A stretch of 64,000 nt of DNA from Clusia tigrina (Eukaryota > Arthropoda > Insecta > Diptera > Clusiidae): positions 88,087,152 through 88,151,151 of the forward strand of contig OV050030.1 of the NCBI GenBank assembly GCA_920105625.2, given 5' to 3'. The notes below the pieces were generated by a model. The model was not told the DNA's origin. It searched no databases and saw nothing but the letters and a program-made list of their open reading frames with translations. Of the stretch, positions 21,213 to 34,168 are shown in pieces. The stretch's first letter is position 1, and each line of letters begins with the position of its first letter. A program made the position numbers and the translations under genes.

Positions 21213-22005
21213 TAATGTATCGTTACAGTGCTTTGAGAGTGACTAGTGCATTTCGCACTTTTTCGGATGATGCTATCGGAGTGATTGCTGCTATGCCAAC
21301 AGTGGACATCCTGGCCTCTGAGTGCCATCGCACGTTTAATGCACGTTATCGCAGCAGCCTATTTTGGCAGCGATGCTGGGAGAGATCGGACAAGGAAAGA
21401 TGGACATTCCCCATGATCCCAAAGATCACAGCACGGATAAGTCGCAAACATGGACGAGTGGACTTCTACGCTACTCATTTGCTCAGCGGACATGGCTGCT
21501 TCGAGCAATACCTCCACCGCTTCAAGTACGAGGAGGACCCGTTCTGTCTCAATTGGTTAAACGAAACCGAAGACGCTCGGCATGTTGTAATACACTGCCC
21601 CCGTTTTTGCCGCGTACGAGCCGAGATGCCGAAAACCTTCGGAGAGTTTCCAACCTTGGAGAATACTGTGGCCCACATCTGTGAGACACCATCCAAATGT
21701 CGAGCATTTCAAGACACAGCAGCGAAGATTATGATTGAGCTTCGCTGCATTGAGCGAGGCAGAAACGCGGACCGCGCGAGGTTGCGCGATGCGATCTTGA
21801 ACAGCAGCGAATCCGCTGCAACAAGGACGGCTGGTTGACCAACACCAACGACTGACGGTTGACCAATGATGTTCCGACGGCCTCCTGACGAAATACCTGA
21901 CAGTGGGCTCCGGGAGGATCCACCCGTACGTTTGAAGTGATATGAAGTGGGGTAGAGCATCACATTGACTCCGACATTAGAAGAAGGTCTAACTGCTCGT
22001 TAAGA
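21213..22005 (+). pseudogene. R1-like LINE C-terminus and 3' UTR
   Basis: Frame 21215-21838 (207 aa) continues the outer RT: RYSALRVTSAFRTFSDDAIGVIAAMPTVDILA, then HLLSGHGCFEQYL and the cysteine/histidine motif DARHVVIHCPRF. It is collinear with 44975-45390 of the related LINE copy. The stop is after RTAG; then 3' UTR to a short A-rich end in ATACAT repeats. Confidence 0.85.
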
Positions 22006-22335
22006 AAAATACATATACATGTACATTTACATATTCATATACTTATAACTATATATATGCATATACATATATTTATACATATAAATATATATATCCACAC
22101 ACTCGTACATATACATATAAATACACATATACATACATATACATTTACATATTCATATACGTATCCATATACTTATAACTATATATATACATATACATAT
22201 ATTTATACATATAAATATGCATATCCACATACTCGTGCATATACATATAAATACACATATACATACATATACATTTACATATTCATATCCGTATCCATAT
22301 ACAAATACATACTCGTATATGTATATTTTATATTT
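22006..22335. repeat. ATACAT array with two long internal copies
   Basis: Degenerate ATACAT repeats. A block of about 110-120 bases beginning ATACATATACATTTACATATTCATAT is present twice (from about 22015 and 22135), so the array also has a higher-order repeat. Confidence 0.85.
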
Positions 22336-22344
22336 TTTTTTTAA

Positions 22345-23105
22345 CAGTTTTTTAACAAGAGGAATGTTGAGGTCCTTATGGATGTCAGCATTTCTAACGA
22401 ACCAAGGCGCACCCGTCATTGCACGCAAGATTTTCGATTACACTCTTTTTATCAGCTCGACCTTCGATGAACTAGCATTCACCCAAAGCTCAGCTCCATA
22501 AGCCCAAATTGGTTTGATCACTGCCTTATACGAGTACATCTGTCTAGATGGACTCCTAGGTATGTTACAGTATTCGATTGAGGAATAGCAACATTGTTTA
22601 GTGTCACTGGGCATGTTTCTTTCCTAAGTGGAAACGTAACATGAATGCTCTTGGTCTCATTTACCTTAATGCGCCAATTTGCCAGCCACACTTCCATTTT
22701 CTTCACATGCTCCTCAATGCGATTCGAAGCCACTATTGGATTGCTATGTATACTAAGTATAGCAGTGTCGTTTGCGAATGTTGAAGTAAGTAGATGATCA
22801 TCAGTAGGGCGGTCTGCAGTGAATAATACATATAGTACAGGACCGAGAACACTACCTTGTGGCACCCCAGCTTTAATATCAAAGTCGTTTGTGGCATATT
22901 CTCCACATTTTACTCTGAAATTTCGGTTATCCAATTACGATTCGAGTAGCATGTCCCCATTACCTGGTAAGAGTTTTTGAATTTTATATATAATTCCTGC
23001 ATGCCAAACTCCGTCAAACGACTGTGCAATATCTAAAAATATAGCAGAGCAGTATTTTTTGTCTTCAAAAGTATTTCGAATTGCACTAGTAATGCGGTTA
23101 ATTTG
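22345..23105 (-). pseudogene. Jockey-type LINE RT fragment
   Basis: Minus-strand frame 22934-22518 reads KAGVPQGSVLGPVLYVLFTADRP (motif B), then FANDTAIL where FADDTA is usual (Asp to Asn in the active site), then WRIKVNETKSIHVTF and TYLGVHLD. Downstream to 22370 it continues with the thumb region (AVIKPIWAYGAELW). Upstream to 23105 is FLDIAQSFDGVWHAG-like motif A, with a stop between. It ends in a poly-A-like tail at 22345 and is 5' truncated at the numt junction. Confidence 0.85.
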
Positions 23106-23208
23106 ATACCTTACGTTCTAAAAGAGTAAAAAATGCCAAACTCACTAATACACAAATAATTAAAATTAAACTTCCAATAAATTTTAATAAAATATCTAAA
23201 TTAAACAT
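23106..23208 (-). pseudogene. ND1: Mitochondrial ND1 N-terminus (numt)
   Basis: From an ATG at 23208-23206 about 34 codons read through without stops and end with FTLLERKV, the conserved N-terminal block of NADH dehydrogenase subunit 1. Adjacent to trnL1 as in insect mitochondria. Truncated where the jockey fragment begins. Confidence 0.85.
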
Positions 23209-23210
23209 AT

Positions 23211-23276
23211 ATTATCTGTGATATTTAATTCACTTAAATAAATTCTAAATTTATTGCACTAATCTCCCAAAATAAT
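23211..23276 (-). pseudogene. trnL1: Mitochondrial tRNA-Leu(CUN) copy (numt)
   Basis: 66 bases. Acceptor strands ATTATTT and AGATAAT pair fully (one G-T). The anticodon loop TTTAGAA holds TAG, and AGATTAGTGCAATAAATTTAG is the conserved part. The structure looks undamaged, suggesting a young numt. Confidence 0.88.
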
Positions 23277-23905
23277 TATTTATATTAAATATAATCTTAA
23301 TTAAATATAATTATTTTAATATTTAATCCTTTCGTACTAAAATATTATAATAAATTAAAGATAGAAACCAACTTGGCTCACACCGGTTTGAACTCAGATC
23401 ATGTAAGAATTATAAAGTCGAACAGACTTAAATTTTAAACGACTACACCTAAAATTATATCTTAATCCACCATCGAGGTCGCAGTATTTTTTGTCGATAA
23501 GAACTCTCCAAAAATTACGGTGTTATCCCTAAAATAACTTAAACTTTTAATCATTAATAATAGGTCAAGAAATCATAAATTAATGAATGTATAAAATAAA
23601 AGTTTATTAAGTTTTATTATCACCCCAATAAAATATTTTAAATTATTTTAATATAACTAAACTTTGTAATTAAAACAATTTAAAATATAATGATTTAGAG
23701 GGTCTTCTCGTCTTTTTAAAATTTAATTTTACAAAATTTATCATTTTTTCTTAATTTGAAAAATTATAATTAATAATTTAATAAAAATTTAAAAAATATT
23801 AAATAATAAAATAATTTAAGTAAATTATAACAAATTTATTAATAGTTGCTAATTATAAGCATACATTTTTGAACTAAATTTAAAAATTTTTAAAAATTTG
23901 CTTTA
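23277..23905 (-). pseudogene. rrnL: Mitochondrial 16S rRNA, 3' portion (numt)
   Basis: Contains conserved 3' landmarks such as ACCGGTTTGAACTCAGATCATGT (reverse strand of the universal 16S primer region) and GGTCTTCTCGTC. Interrupted at 23906 by the LINE target duplication and resumed at 28179. Confidence 0.93.
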
Positions 23906-23918
23906 CATCTTATCCCAT
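23906..23918. repeat. 13-bp target duplication, left copy
   Basis: CATCTTATCCCAT here and at 28166-28178 flank the LINE; a third copy at 529-541 (reverse complement) marks the inverted partner. Confidence 0.95.
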
Positions 23919-24104
23919 TTTTTTTAATTTTTTATTTTTTTGGTAGAGAGGCTAAAAATGCCTGCCGCATCATCAAAACTGTCGTCACAGATTTGGTATG
24001 TGAGAATTGCACCCTCTAAAACATCCCCCTCCCTCGCTGAGAACATCTCCCCACCCTGGAACCCTTTTTATACTTCCTTCAAGGTGGAGATTCTCACTTC
24101 GTCC

Positions 24105-25473
24105 CTATTGGACTCTCAACATTATTCCTGCGGCCAGGTCCCGCTTTTTCCGTCGGAGCACATTTTCCACATATTTATCTACGTGGTCCCAGTTTTCTTT
24201 GCTGCTTAGCATAACCTCCACAATGTTCTCGGTGGCTAAGGTTTCCCCGATTTCCATTTCAGGCGTGGTGCGCTCTGTTTGCCACCTTGTGCATTTGAAA
24301 AAGGTGTGCTCTGAATCATCCATATTGCTACGGCGGTATATGCACTCAGGCCCACCAATTTTTCCCATTCTGTGTAGATACTTGCAGAAGTATCCGTGAC
24401 CAGACAGTAACTGCGTGAGGAAGAAATTGACGGTTCCGGCCGTTCCTCCTATCCAGCTCGCTATGTTGGGTATGAGTCTCGCTGTCCATCTTCCGCGACT
24501 CTCGGCGGCCCATCGTTCTTGCCACTGTTTGTTGCTTTATATCCTGCGCGGTTCCTCTGGTATTCTTACCCATCTTGGCTTCTCGTAGGTGTTTTCGTTC
24601 GAGGGCCAAGAGATCGATAGGGATTAAGCAGCTAATTACCAGAATTGCCTGCTCCGATACAGTAGGGTACGCTGAAGCTACTCGCAGAGCTGCGGTTCGT
24701 TGCACGGAGGATACAACTTTTCTTCGGGCGTGCACCTTCAGCTTGTCAGCCCACAATTCGCTACCATACAGCAGAATGGAGTGCGTTGTCATCATCAGAA
24801 GCTTCCACTTGCTGGATGTCTATCGTCCAATATTTGCCATTAGTCTGCTGAGAGAAGCCGTTACCCGTGCTGCCTTCGTCGCCGCATTTTGCATTTGCGC
24901 CCAGTAGGTGAGTTTGGAGTCAAGCTGAATTCCCAGGTACTTTATCACCTTTTGTGTCCTGATGGTCTCGGAGCGAACTCTCAAGTCGATTTCTATTGGA
25001 ATGTGCTTTCTCGTGAAGAATAGCAGTTCCGTCTTTTCCGTGGCCAACTTCAAGCCATGTGAATCGAGCCACCTCTGGGTTCTGATCATGACCTGGTTTA
25101 GCTTTCTTTGGACGTCTTCCGAGTCGCGTGCGGTGATGACAGCGGCAATGTCGTCTGCGTATCCGACTAGATGAGTGTCATCTGGCATCTCTATGCGCAA
25201 CATGCCGTCGTGGCTTATATACCAAATGTCAGGTCCGATGATGGACGCTTGCGCTGCCCCTGACGTAATGGTTTTGCTTCGGGTGCCATTGTTGGTCTCG
25301 TATATCAACATTCTATCTTTAAGGTAGCTCCGGATTATCTTCTTCAGATAAGCTGGTATCTGAAAACGATTTTCAAGCGCCTCGATCATATCCACCCATC
25401 TAGCGCTGTTGAAAGCGTTTCTGACGTCTAATGTAACAAGGAGTACTCCACTCGCCTGGAGTAGTGATTTCAT
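24105..25473 (-). pseudogene. R1-like LINE reverse transcriptase and C-terminal domain
   Basis: Frame 25473-24820 (217 aa) shows LLVTLDVRNAFNSARW (motif A), GAAQASIIGP (motif B, altered from GxPQGS), VGYADDIAAVI (catalytic YADD) and KYLGIQLDSKLTYW. Frames 24795-24346 and 24368-24105 continue the thumb and the terminal C-x-H-C segment (DDSEHTFFKCTRWQ). Two frame breaks, so not functional as a unit. Confidence 0.9.
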
Positions 25474-25612
25474 TGCTGTGCCGCTAGCACACTTTCTATG
25501 ACGTCTTATACGGCGCCAATTGTGGACTTTCCTGGTCGAAAACCGTGTTTTCGAGTGGATAATCCCCCAGCGTTTTCAATGGCCACTCCTATTCGGGGTT
25601 TGAGTAGTCGCT

Positions 25613-25981
25613 TCAAAAGTTTGCCCGCGGTGTCAAGCATACACAGTGGTCTGAATTGGTTTTTTGCATTCCCCATTCGATTGCTTTGAAGTTAAAATCG
25701 CAACCGATGATGAGTCCTCCTCCACACTCTTGTGCTTTATCTTTGATGTCATCGATCTTTTTCTGGAATACTTCTGCGCAGTCACTTGGAGTCAAGTAGC
25801 AGCTTATCAAAGTAAAGTATCGATCATGGGCCCAAACGAAACCATCGCCTTTTCCATCTCCGGTTATGCCAAAATTGCTGCCTACAGGTAACCATATGGC
25901 CGCCGTTCCGCTCGTATCTGCAAGCCATGTTCCGCTTACTTTTTCTCTATATTGCTCATTGATTACTACATTGAGCATCAA
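25613..25981 (-). pseudogene. R1-like LINE endonuclease fragment
   Basis: SCYLTPSDCAEVF and GGGLIIGCDFNFKAIEWGM match the central endonuclease block (Asp-Phe-Asn active-site strand). It ends at a deletion junction near 25663, after which sequence from the RT N-terminus (RPLCMLDTAGKLLE) follows out of frame. Confidence 0.85.
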
Positions 25982-27348
25982 CGCAGAGGCAACACTTTGG
26001 GGTGTTAGTGCATTCTTTTAATTTGTACCCCGTTTCGCCGCATCGTATGCACAGGCCTTGACCTTTCCTGTCAGGTCCTTTGCACTGCCATGTTAGATGA
26101 CCAGGAGCAAAGCACCGGAAACACCGTTTTGTGCTATGCCCTGGCCTTAATCTGCAGTTAACCCATCCGATCCTGATGCGATCTTTCTTCAGCAGTATAT
26201 TGGCGAGCTCCAATGACATCGTTACATAGGCTCGCACCTGCTCTCGACTATTTGGTGCTGTTATAGTTGTTACCATATCCTCATAGGAAGCAATTCACAT
26301 ATTTTCGGGAAGTGACTCCTTTACGGCTTGGTGTACTTCTTCCTTTGTGGCGAGCAGATCGAGATGTCGTATCTCTATAGTAGCTCTTGGATTAAGATCA
26401 GCCACAACTGCTCACTTCTGTAGTGCATCTTTTAAAAGTTCACAAAAGCCCGTTGTTACTTTTGCTCCTTTATCCAGCTCCAACAGAAGCCCACCTGCTC
26501 TTGTTTTCCGGATCGATCGCACCTTGCTCTGTGCATCCTCTGGTTTGACATTGTAGCGGATGCTTTTCAGGACACTCGCATATTTGGAACCTTCTGCTGG
26601 TTTGATAAGGACGGCTTCGGACTTTGGTTTTGTCTCCTTTGTCCCATATCTTCCTTGCATTGTTGTTCGTAACTTATCGCTGTCGCCCACGGAATTCTTT
26701 GCTGTTGAATTTTCCTGTGTTTGACTTCGTGTTGCCACACGTCTACTCCTTGTGACAGTTTGCCACCCTTCTGCTAGAAGCTGCTCGTTTGGGTCTAGCC
26801 ATCGTCGGTGTTGCTGAGGCGCTTGTCAGGGCTGTGTGCCTCGGTGTCGGTGCCGTGTACTCGTTCTCTTTTTCCGTCCAGTTTCGCCGATAGCTTTCCA
26901 TTATGTCGAAAAGCTCGTCTAGGTCCATGCTCACGTCCTTCTGCTTTATCATGGCTTGCTTCATCTTCGTCAAGACTTTCCGACATTTCGTGAGAACTTC
27001 TTCTTCTGCCGTTCTCATCTGTATGATGAATTCCTGTCTGGGTGAGCTGACGGGACATTTCTTCAAAAGTAGTGTGGGATTTCCAGAAGACTCCTGCTGA
27101 TTTTGGTTCCCGTTTTCACCCAGAGGCGTTTGGATCGCGGCAGGGATGGTGCGCGATTTGTTACTCGCTCCATCTACCGGTGTGTTACTCACTTGGGGTT
27201 GTTGCTGGTTTGTTACTCCCTCTTCTGGCGATCGCATAATTTTGCTACTTCTTCTAAAGCAGCTTCCCCTTTCTGGATCGCTTGGAGTTACTTTCTGCTG
27301 TATTTGAGGTTTAGGTTGTATTTGTTGCTTTGTTTGAGGTGTGTTCAT
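25956..27348 (-). pseudogene. R1-like LINE ORF1 with CCHC knuckles
   Basis: Starts MNTPQTKQQIQPKPQIQQ (27348). Gln/Pro/Ser-rich N-terminus, a helical region (KMKQAMIKQKDVSMDLDELFDIM), frameshift near 26740, then the RNA-binding region (AVVADLNPRATIEI) and knuckles CFRCFAPGHLTWQC, CIRCGETGYKLKEC (His replaced by Tyr) and CCLC. In-frame stops occur at about 26412 and 26283. Binds LINE RNA in related elements. Confidence 0.88.
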
Positions 27349-28165
27349 TTTATATGAGTCCCCGCTTCAAGCCGTTATCTCTGTTCGTTTTACAGTCGCT
27401 TTGAAAATATCCATGTGGTTGTCTGTTAGGTATATAGCCAATGTGGCATGTCTACTTACACCATTAACATGGTAACCCTATACTAGTATTAAGAAATGTA
27501 AGAGAATAGCCATAAGCAATTGAAGATATTAAAGTAGTCATAAAATGAACTCAATCTTAGCAAAAACGAGTTTCATTAATCTCCGGTGTAATACACTACA
27601 TTGTATATGCAAGCAGGGAGTTCCATCGAGGGTTGGCACAAGTCTTCATGAGAACTTGTACTCAGAGCCAGGATAAGCGTTTGTCAGGATTGATGCTCAA
27701 CTGAGCCTGTACCGCCAACTTAATGGTGACGCAACATCGAACGTACATGAAAACCCGCCACGGTTTTAACGGGACGGAGGCAGCTACAGCATTAGCCCGA
27801 AAGCCATTTCCACCCGATATCACTCTGGTGTACTGAGGTAACGGAATACTGCAGCTACCAGCCCAAGGCAGACAGTTCATATATGTTTTCAAATTGTTTT
27901 GCTAGGAGCATACCGCGTCAGTTTCCATTTACTTGTTTCTCCCACGATGCCATCTGTGAATGGATGGGGAACACTCCTTTAGACGGTGCCTATTCGTCTT
28001 GTCACATGCGTTTCTCAGAGTTTGCAGACCTTTTCAGTCGCACTCTCCTCGCTGCTCTTGGTCGGGGACTACTTATTGGTTATTCGCAGATAACCTACTC
28101 TGGTAGGCCGTTCACTATCCGCCACCTGTGACCCCCACGGTAGCCTGAGCTTAGCCCCGTATCAT

Positions 28166-28178
28166 CATCTTATCCCAT
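28166..28178. repeat. 13-bp target duplication, right copy
   Basis: CATCTTATCCCAT, identical to 23906-23918. Confidence 0.95.
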
Positions 28179-28593
28179 AACATATTCAAATAATAAATCA
28201 TTAAATTAATAAATTACTTAATTAAATTTTATATTTCTAAAGTAAATTTATTTCTTAAATAACTAGATATCTTTTAAAACGAATAATATTTCATATCAAA
28301 TAAATTATTAAAAATTAACTTATTACATAAACTTTAATAATTTATTAACTCTTTTAAAATCGAGAAAAATATATAATTTATATTTTTTATTTAATAAACA
28401 CTGATACACAAGGTACAATAAAATATATTTTCTTTTAATATAAAAATTTTTCAAAATATTTAAATGTTCTTATACAATACATAATTAACTATAATAAAAA
28501 TTATTTATCATTAAAAATTACTAAAACAATAATTTATAAAATTTTAAAATAAAAAAAATTTTAAAATAAACAATTAAATAAATAAAATCTAAT
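28179..28593 (-). pseudogene. rrnL: Mitochondrial 16S rRNA, 5' portion (numt)
   Basis: Continuation of the rrnL copy beyond the LINE. Together the two parts total about 1.05 kb, shorter than the usual 1.3 kb of dipteran rrnL, so some sequence has been lost. Confidence 0.88.
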
Positions 28594-28662
28594 CAATTTA
28601 TATTTAATCGCACATAAGTCTTTTGAATGTAAATGAAAAACTTTCTCTTAAGTTTTCAATTG
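28594..28662 (-). pseudogene. trnV: Mitochondrial tRNA-Val copy (numt)
   Basis: Same tRNA as 13-81. D-arm AACTT/AAGTT and TAC anticodon are present; the position between rrnL and rrnS is canonical. Confidence 0.8.
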
Positions 28663-29455
28663 TTATTCTAGATACATCTTCCGATACAACTACTATGTTA
28701 CGACAAATCTTATTTTAATAAAAATAGTGACAGGCGAAATGTACATATTTTAGAGCTAAAATCTTTATAAACTTACTATCAAATCCACTTTTAATAATTT
28801 TTCATAAGTATATCCATATAAATATTTTTATTGTAACCCATTTTCACTTAATCATTAACTACCCATTGATCTGATATATATTTATATAAAAATTTAAGAA
28901 AATTAATGAACTTCTAAAATTTTCTTATAACGACGGTATATAAATTGCTTAACTAAATTAAGTAAGGTACAATGTGGACTATCAATTATAAAACAGGTTC
29001 CTCTGAATAAATTAAAAAACCCAAATTTTTTAAGTTTCAAGATCATAACTATTACTACTTAAATAAAATAAATACATTTTTAATAATAGGGAATCAAATC
29101 CTAGTTTAATTTAGAAAATTTTAAGCTTCATTTAATTAAATTTTTAAAATTTTATTATTTTAAAAATTTCACCTAATAAAATAAAATATATTATATAATA
29201 AATTAATTTAACTTTTATTAACAAAATTTATTTGTATTATTTGTATAACCTCGATTGCTGGCACAAATTATATCAATACTTTATAATATTCCTATTTCTA
29301 AATTTCTTTAATTAATAAACTTAATTACTGCAAATAATAATTAAATTATTTATTTTTAAAACAAATAAAATTTCTCATAAGATTTTACATATAAAGTAAA
29401 CTAACAATAAAATTATAAGACAAAATAAAACTTTTTATTTTAAACAATTAATAAA
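28663..29455 (-). pseudogene. rrnS: Mitochondrial 12S rRNA (numt)
   Basis: Contains, on the reverse strand, the near-universal 12S landmark: plus-strand AATAATAGGGAATCAAATCCTAGTTT near 29085. The 3' end adjoins trnV. The 5' end is set by the usual length of about 790 bases and is approximate. Confidence 0.88.
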
Positions 29456-30764
<1,309 letters not shown>

Positions 30765-30857
30765 CAGTTCTATATTTTTACACACTTTTGAATAAACCGT
30801 CAAACTGCTTAGACGTAGATTAAAACTGTGTCTGTTAATGAATCAAAGAGTCCAACA
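30765..30857 (+). repeat. Copia 5' LTR, truncated at its 5' side
   Basis: The last 90 or so bases match the end of the 3' LTR (TTGAATAAACCGTCAAACTG...) and end CCAACA. Upstream of 30765 the match stops and AT-rich control-region-like sequence begins, so U3 is lost. Confidence 0.88.
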
Positions 30858-30858
30858 G

Positions 30859-30875
30859 GTTATAGGCCCAGGCAC
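30859..30875 (+). promoter_or_regulatory. Copia primer-binding site
   Basis: GTTATAGGCCCAGGCAC, directly after the LTR, resembles the internal initiator-Met tRNA site used by Drosophila copia, with changes. Confidence 0.65.
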
Positions 30876-30995
30876 TCTGTGTTTGCCTAAAAAAGTGCGA
30901 ATAAAAGTTCTTACTTAATAGTTGAATAGCTTGTGTAGCTAAATAAGTAAAAAAAGTAATTCGCGAAGAAACTTTCTAAAGCAAAACGGCGAAGA

Positions 30996-31487
30996 TGAGT
31001 TCTCCTATGTTTAATTTTGAAAAATTAAATGAAACAAACTACGACTCATGGAGCTTGCAGATGCGAAGCGTGCTAGTTTACCAAGATTTGTGGAGTGTTA
31101 CATCTGGTGAAGTCGAAAAGCCAGAATTAAACGTGAAAGTGGCCGAACAACATCAATTTCATGGACCATAAAAGATGACAGGACAACAGCAACAATTATA
31201 TTGAGCGCGACGCTATTACAAATAACTTTAAAGGAGATTCATCGTCCAAGAGTGCCAGTGCGTAAAGTCACATTATTCAAGCATCTTCTTGCTATGCGCA
31301 TGGACGACAACGAATGCGTGCAGCAGTACCTTTGCAAATTTACAACAACAGTTCAGAAATTGGCAGAAATCGGCGTTACTCTTCAGGAGGAGCTGTTCAC
31401 AATAATTCTATTGGCGAGCCTACCAAAGAGTTATGAAAACATTGTAATAGCGCTGGAAACGCGAGATGAGCTCCCTAAGCTTAGTGC
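30996..31487 (+). pseudogene. Copia gag, 5' part
   Basis: Starts MSSPMFNFEKLNETNYDSWS, the typical copia Gag N-terminus. A one-base shift near 31150 leads to frame 31201 (LFKHLLAMRMDDNECVQQYL..., NIVIALETRDELPKLS). It stops at the errantivirus insertion point; its next codons are at 37814. Confidence 0.88.
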
Positions 31488-31919
31488 TGCTGTGAGTCAA
31501 GATATGGCTACCTACGAGTAGTGGACTCACGACATGACTTCCCATACAGTGTTAACCAATGCAAGTTTTCAGGGTGACTCGGTACATGCAGCTGCGGTTC
31601 AAAGTGCATGATCAGCACGCAAATAAAATCAGGCCAGTTAATGAACTGTTAAGGTAAGCAGTGCATGACCTAGTTGCCGCGAAAGCAGAATAGGCGAAAG
31701 TAGTTTACAATGTATAGCGTAAATGTAAGTTTATAAATATAAGTTTTTATAATTTAATAAAGAGAATTGTATTTCTGAAAGCGAAACGGTAGTGTCTTGT
31801 TTTTTCGCCGCAGTTCGGTATAATGTTAATAGCAGTAGAATCAGTGCTGAATTTACAGGTCCAGGAACCATCGGACAACTGCCGTGCGCAACACGCCAGT
31901 TTCGCAAGGAGATACAACA
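31488..31919 (+). repeat. Nested errantivirus 5' LTR
   Basis: 432 bases, TGCTGTGAGTC...TACAACA, matching 37382-37813 with scattered differences. Contains AATAAA near 31757. Confidence 0.95.
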
Positions 31920-32509
31920 TTTTGTCGCAGCCGGTTCAAGGTACCACAACGCGGGAAGACGGAAGAATTAGGACACAAAATATGGACAACAAATGGTGAG
32001 TACGGTCATGTTATTATAATATTGGTATTTAAGTATTCTCAGGGGATGTGAAGCGTGTTGAGTGGCGGTGTCTTAGCTATTTTGGGAGATATAGTCGACA
32101 CTGGTTGGACGGCATATGTGATTACAAGTTGGCGTTAGGGAGTTGTTGACTAACTTCAAGAAGGATCGTAAGATTTTAAAGGATAGCAGATATTATCGGA
32201 AGAGGATCTTAGAGTTAGAAAATCTCCAGAAGGAGTTTGACAACAACGATAGAAGGCTAAGACACAGCAGGAGGTGTTAGTTATGTTGCAAAAGGTTACG
32301 CGAGTGGCATCAAGAATTTGGCTGCAGAGTGGCTGGCAATTTCAGATCAGACCTAGGAAGCGTAGAGTTGTCAACGGAAGAGGTCGCAGAGTGAAGTAAG
32401 GGTGACTGTCGGGACCAGCTCAGATCGTTACAAACTGATATGGGTTATTTGCGGAAAGAGTATTCGAACAGTTTGAGGCTGGAGCTGGCAAGGAGGAAGC
32501 TCGAGTCTT

Positions 32510-34168
32510 TTGGGGACAAACGAAGGCAAAAGGTGCCTTATCGCCCCGGAAACAGCTGACTTGACGCTAACGGCGGTTTTGAACAGGACGGAGGAGGAAT
32601 TGCAAGCCGTACGTGGAGAGAGGGATGACTTAAAAGCTGACGGGGAACTGCTGCGAAAGAGGAATATGGAGGTTTCGAGGAGGCTCCAAGAAATGGAGGA
32701 AAAAGCTTCATCTTTGGAGAAGGAGATTTCCGGGATCAGAGAGGGATAGTCAGATAGGAAGCCATTTCAAGATAGGGCGCGGTCGGTAGCGACGACGGAA
32801 ACACAGATGCAGACAGTGCTATCGTTACCACCGGAAGTCCGTTGGCCAGGTTATTTGACACCCGAGGGAGTTTAACGACCTCCGGTTCCGGGGATAACAG
32901 TTAGTGATTGTTGGAGTTTCGCTTGCTCAAAAGACAGGGGGAGCTCCACAAGGACAGGAGCCCATTTGCGTCACGCCTACTCGTTTGGAGTCTCATCGTC
33001 CACTAAGTCTGAAGCCTTCATTGGTGGCATATCTACTCGAGACAGGAGAGAGCGCGGGGCGAATTCCGCTAGAAGCGAGGGTATCGAAAAGGGACGGAGG
33101 GATGGGTATCGAGGATATCTCCAAGACCGTGTCCAGGCTAGTACCAGTATTTACTGGTGCTGAGTCGGTGGATTTAAGATCGGAGGTTCATCGATTTATC
33201 CAGGGGTGTGAACTAGCAAAGAGGAGTATTCCTCCTGACGAATTGCAAGATTTTTTCGATTGTGTGAAACAGAGGTTGTTCGGAGATGCGTACAATCTGG
33301 TTTTGCCAAAAAGCTTTAGTAGCGTGGAAGAATTGTATACGTTAATAAAGAAAACGCACTTCAAAACGTGAACGTTGGAAGAAGTCCCTCAGGAAATTAG
33401 GGTGGCTTGGCAGGCGAAGATATACGAGTCTTTGCTAGGCGATTGTGCACATTGCAGGGGTGTGCGACGGAAATCGTTCGTGGCAAGTACAACGGTGTGG
33501 ATGACAAGGCGGTGCTATATGAAGTTGACAAGTCGGTACTGACAGCTTTTGTAGTGGGACTGAGGGAGCCTGCGCTAAGGGTGCACATGCTGGGTATTCG
33601 GACCGGGACTCTGGAATAGTTGGTAGAGGAAGCTATCAGGGCTCAGTTTCTGGTGAAAAGAAGTCAACCTAGTGCCAGTGAAGTAAATGCCGTATTTAAC
33701 AGGCAGGACGTACCTGTGGCTGTAGCAAGAGGCGGAGAAGCGTACGTGACAGACTCACGCACACATGAAGGAGCTTACGACACCGGTACAGGTACATATG
33801 GAGGTGCAAAGCGGGTCGGGAGACGAACAGAAGGGGAGTTGCGTCAGGCAATACCGGTCTGTTCATTCTGCAATAAGTGGGGGCATACACGAGATGAGTT
33901 TATCGTCAGGAAGAATACTCCATACTGTGGGGAGTGCAGGTTATACGGGCATGAGGCAGATGGAACGTGCGGAGCAAGTCCAACACCAGGAAGGGCTGAG
34001 AGGTCTTCAGGAACATGGCGGTCACGGTTGCTAAGGAGAAGTTCTGAAAGGAGCAGTCCTGGGAACGCAGGCCTCAGAAATTCAGGATTCAGGGATGGTA
34101 ATGTCCACCAGCAGCCGAGGTCTCGTCCTCAGGTCGTTATGAAGGAAAACAGACCTAGACAAGCATGA
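32510..34168 (+). pseudogene. gag: Nested errantivirus gag, fragmented
   Basis: Frame 32510-32749 is a predicted coiled coil (EELQAVRGERDDLKADGELL). Frames 32904-33371, 33407-33619 and 33620-34168 continue the capsid region (YLLETGESAGRIPLE, QDFFDCVKQRLFGDAYNL). Cysteine knuckles follow: CSFCNKWGHTRDEF, CGECRLYGHEADGTC and, at 34168-34215, CFSCGQIGHRAAEC. Stops separate all pieces. Collinear with 48810-50837. Confidence 0.82.

Larger units (their letters stand above)
16244..22005 (+). mobile_element. R1-like LINE split by a nested LINE
   Basis: The 5' end (GGGCCGAGCTTTAGG...) resembles the 5' UTR of the LINE at 28165. The outer element occupies 16244-18769 and 21213-22005. It has ORF1 with zinc knuckles, an endonuclease, only the C-terminal part of RT, and the C-terminal cysteine domain. 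The RT catalytic region is deleted around 18550. The element at 18770-21212 is inserted with a 10-bp duplication. Confidence 0.85.
23919..28165 (-). mobile_element. R1-like LINE inserted in the rrnL numt
   Basis: Full 5' and 3' ends with a 13-bp target duplication and an A-rich tail on the minus-strand 3' side. It has a 5' UTR of about 800 bases, ORF1 (27348-25956), endonuclease and RT. A deletion at about 25663 joins the endonuclease to the RT and removes the part between. Related to 16244-22005 and nearly identical over the RT to 44050-45761. Confidence 0.92.
27277..28671 (-). repeat. Right arm of the 1.4-kb inverted repeat
   Basis: Reverse complement of 8-1430; spans LINE 5' end, target duplication, rrnL part and trnV. 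See the left arm. Confidence 0.9.
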
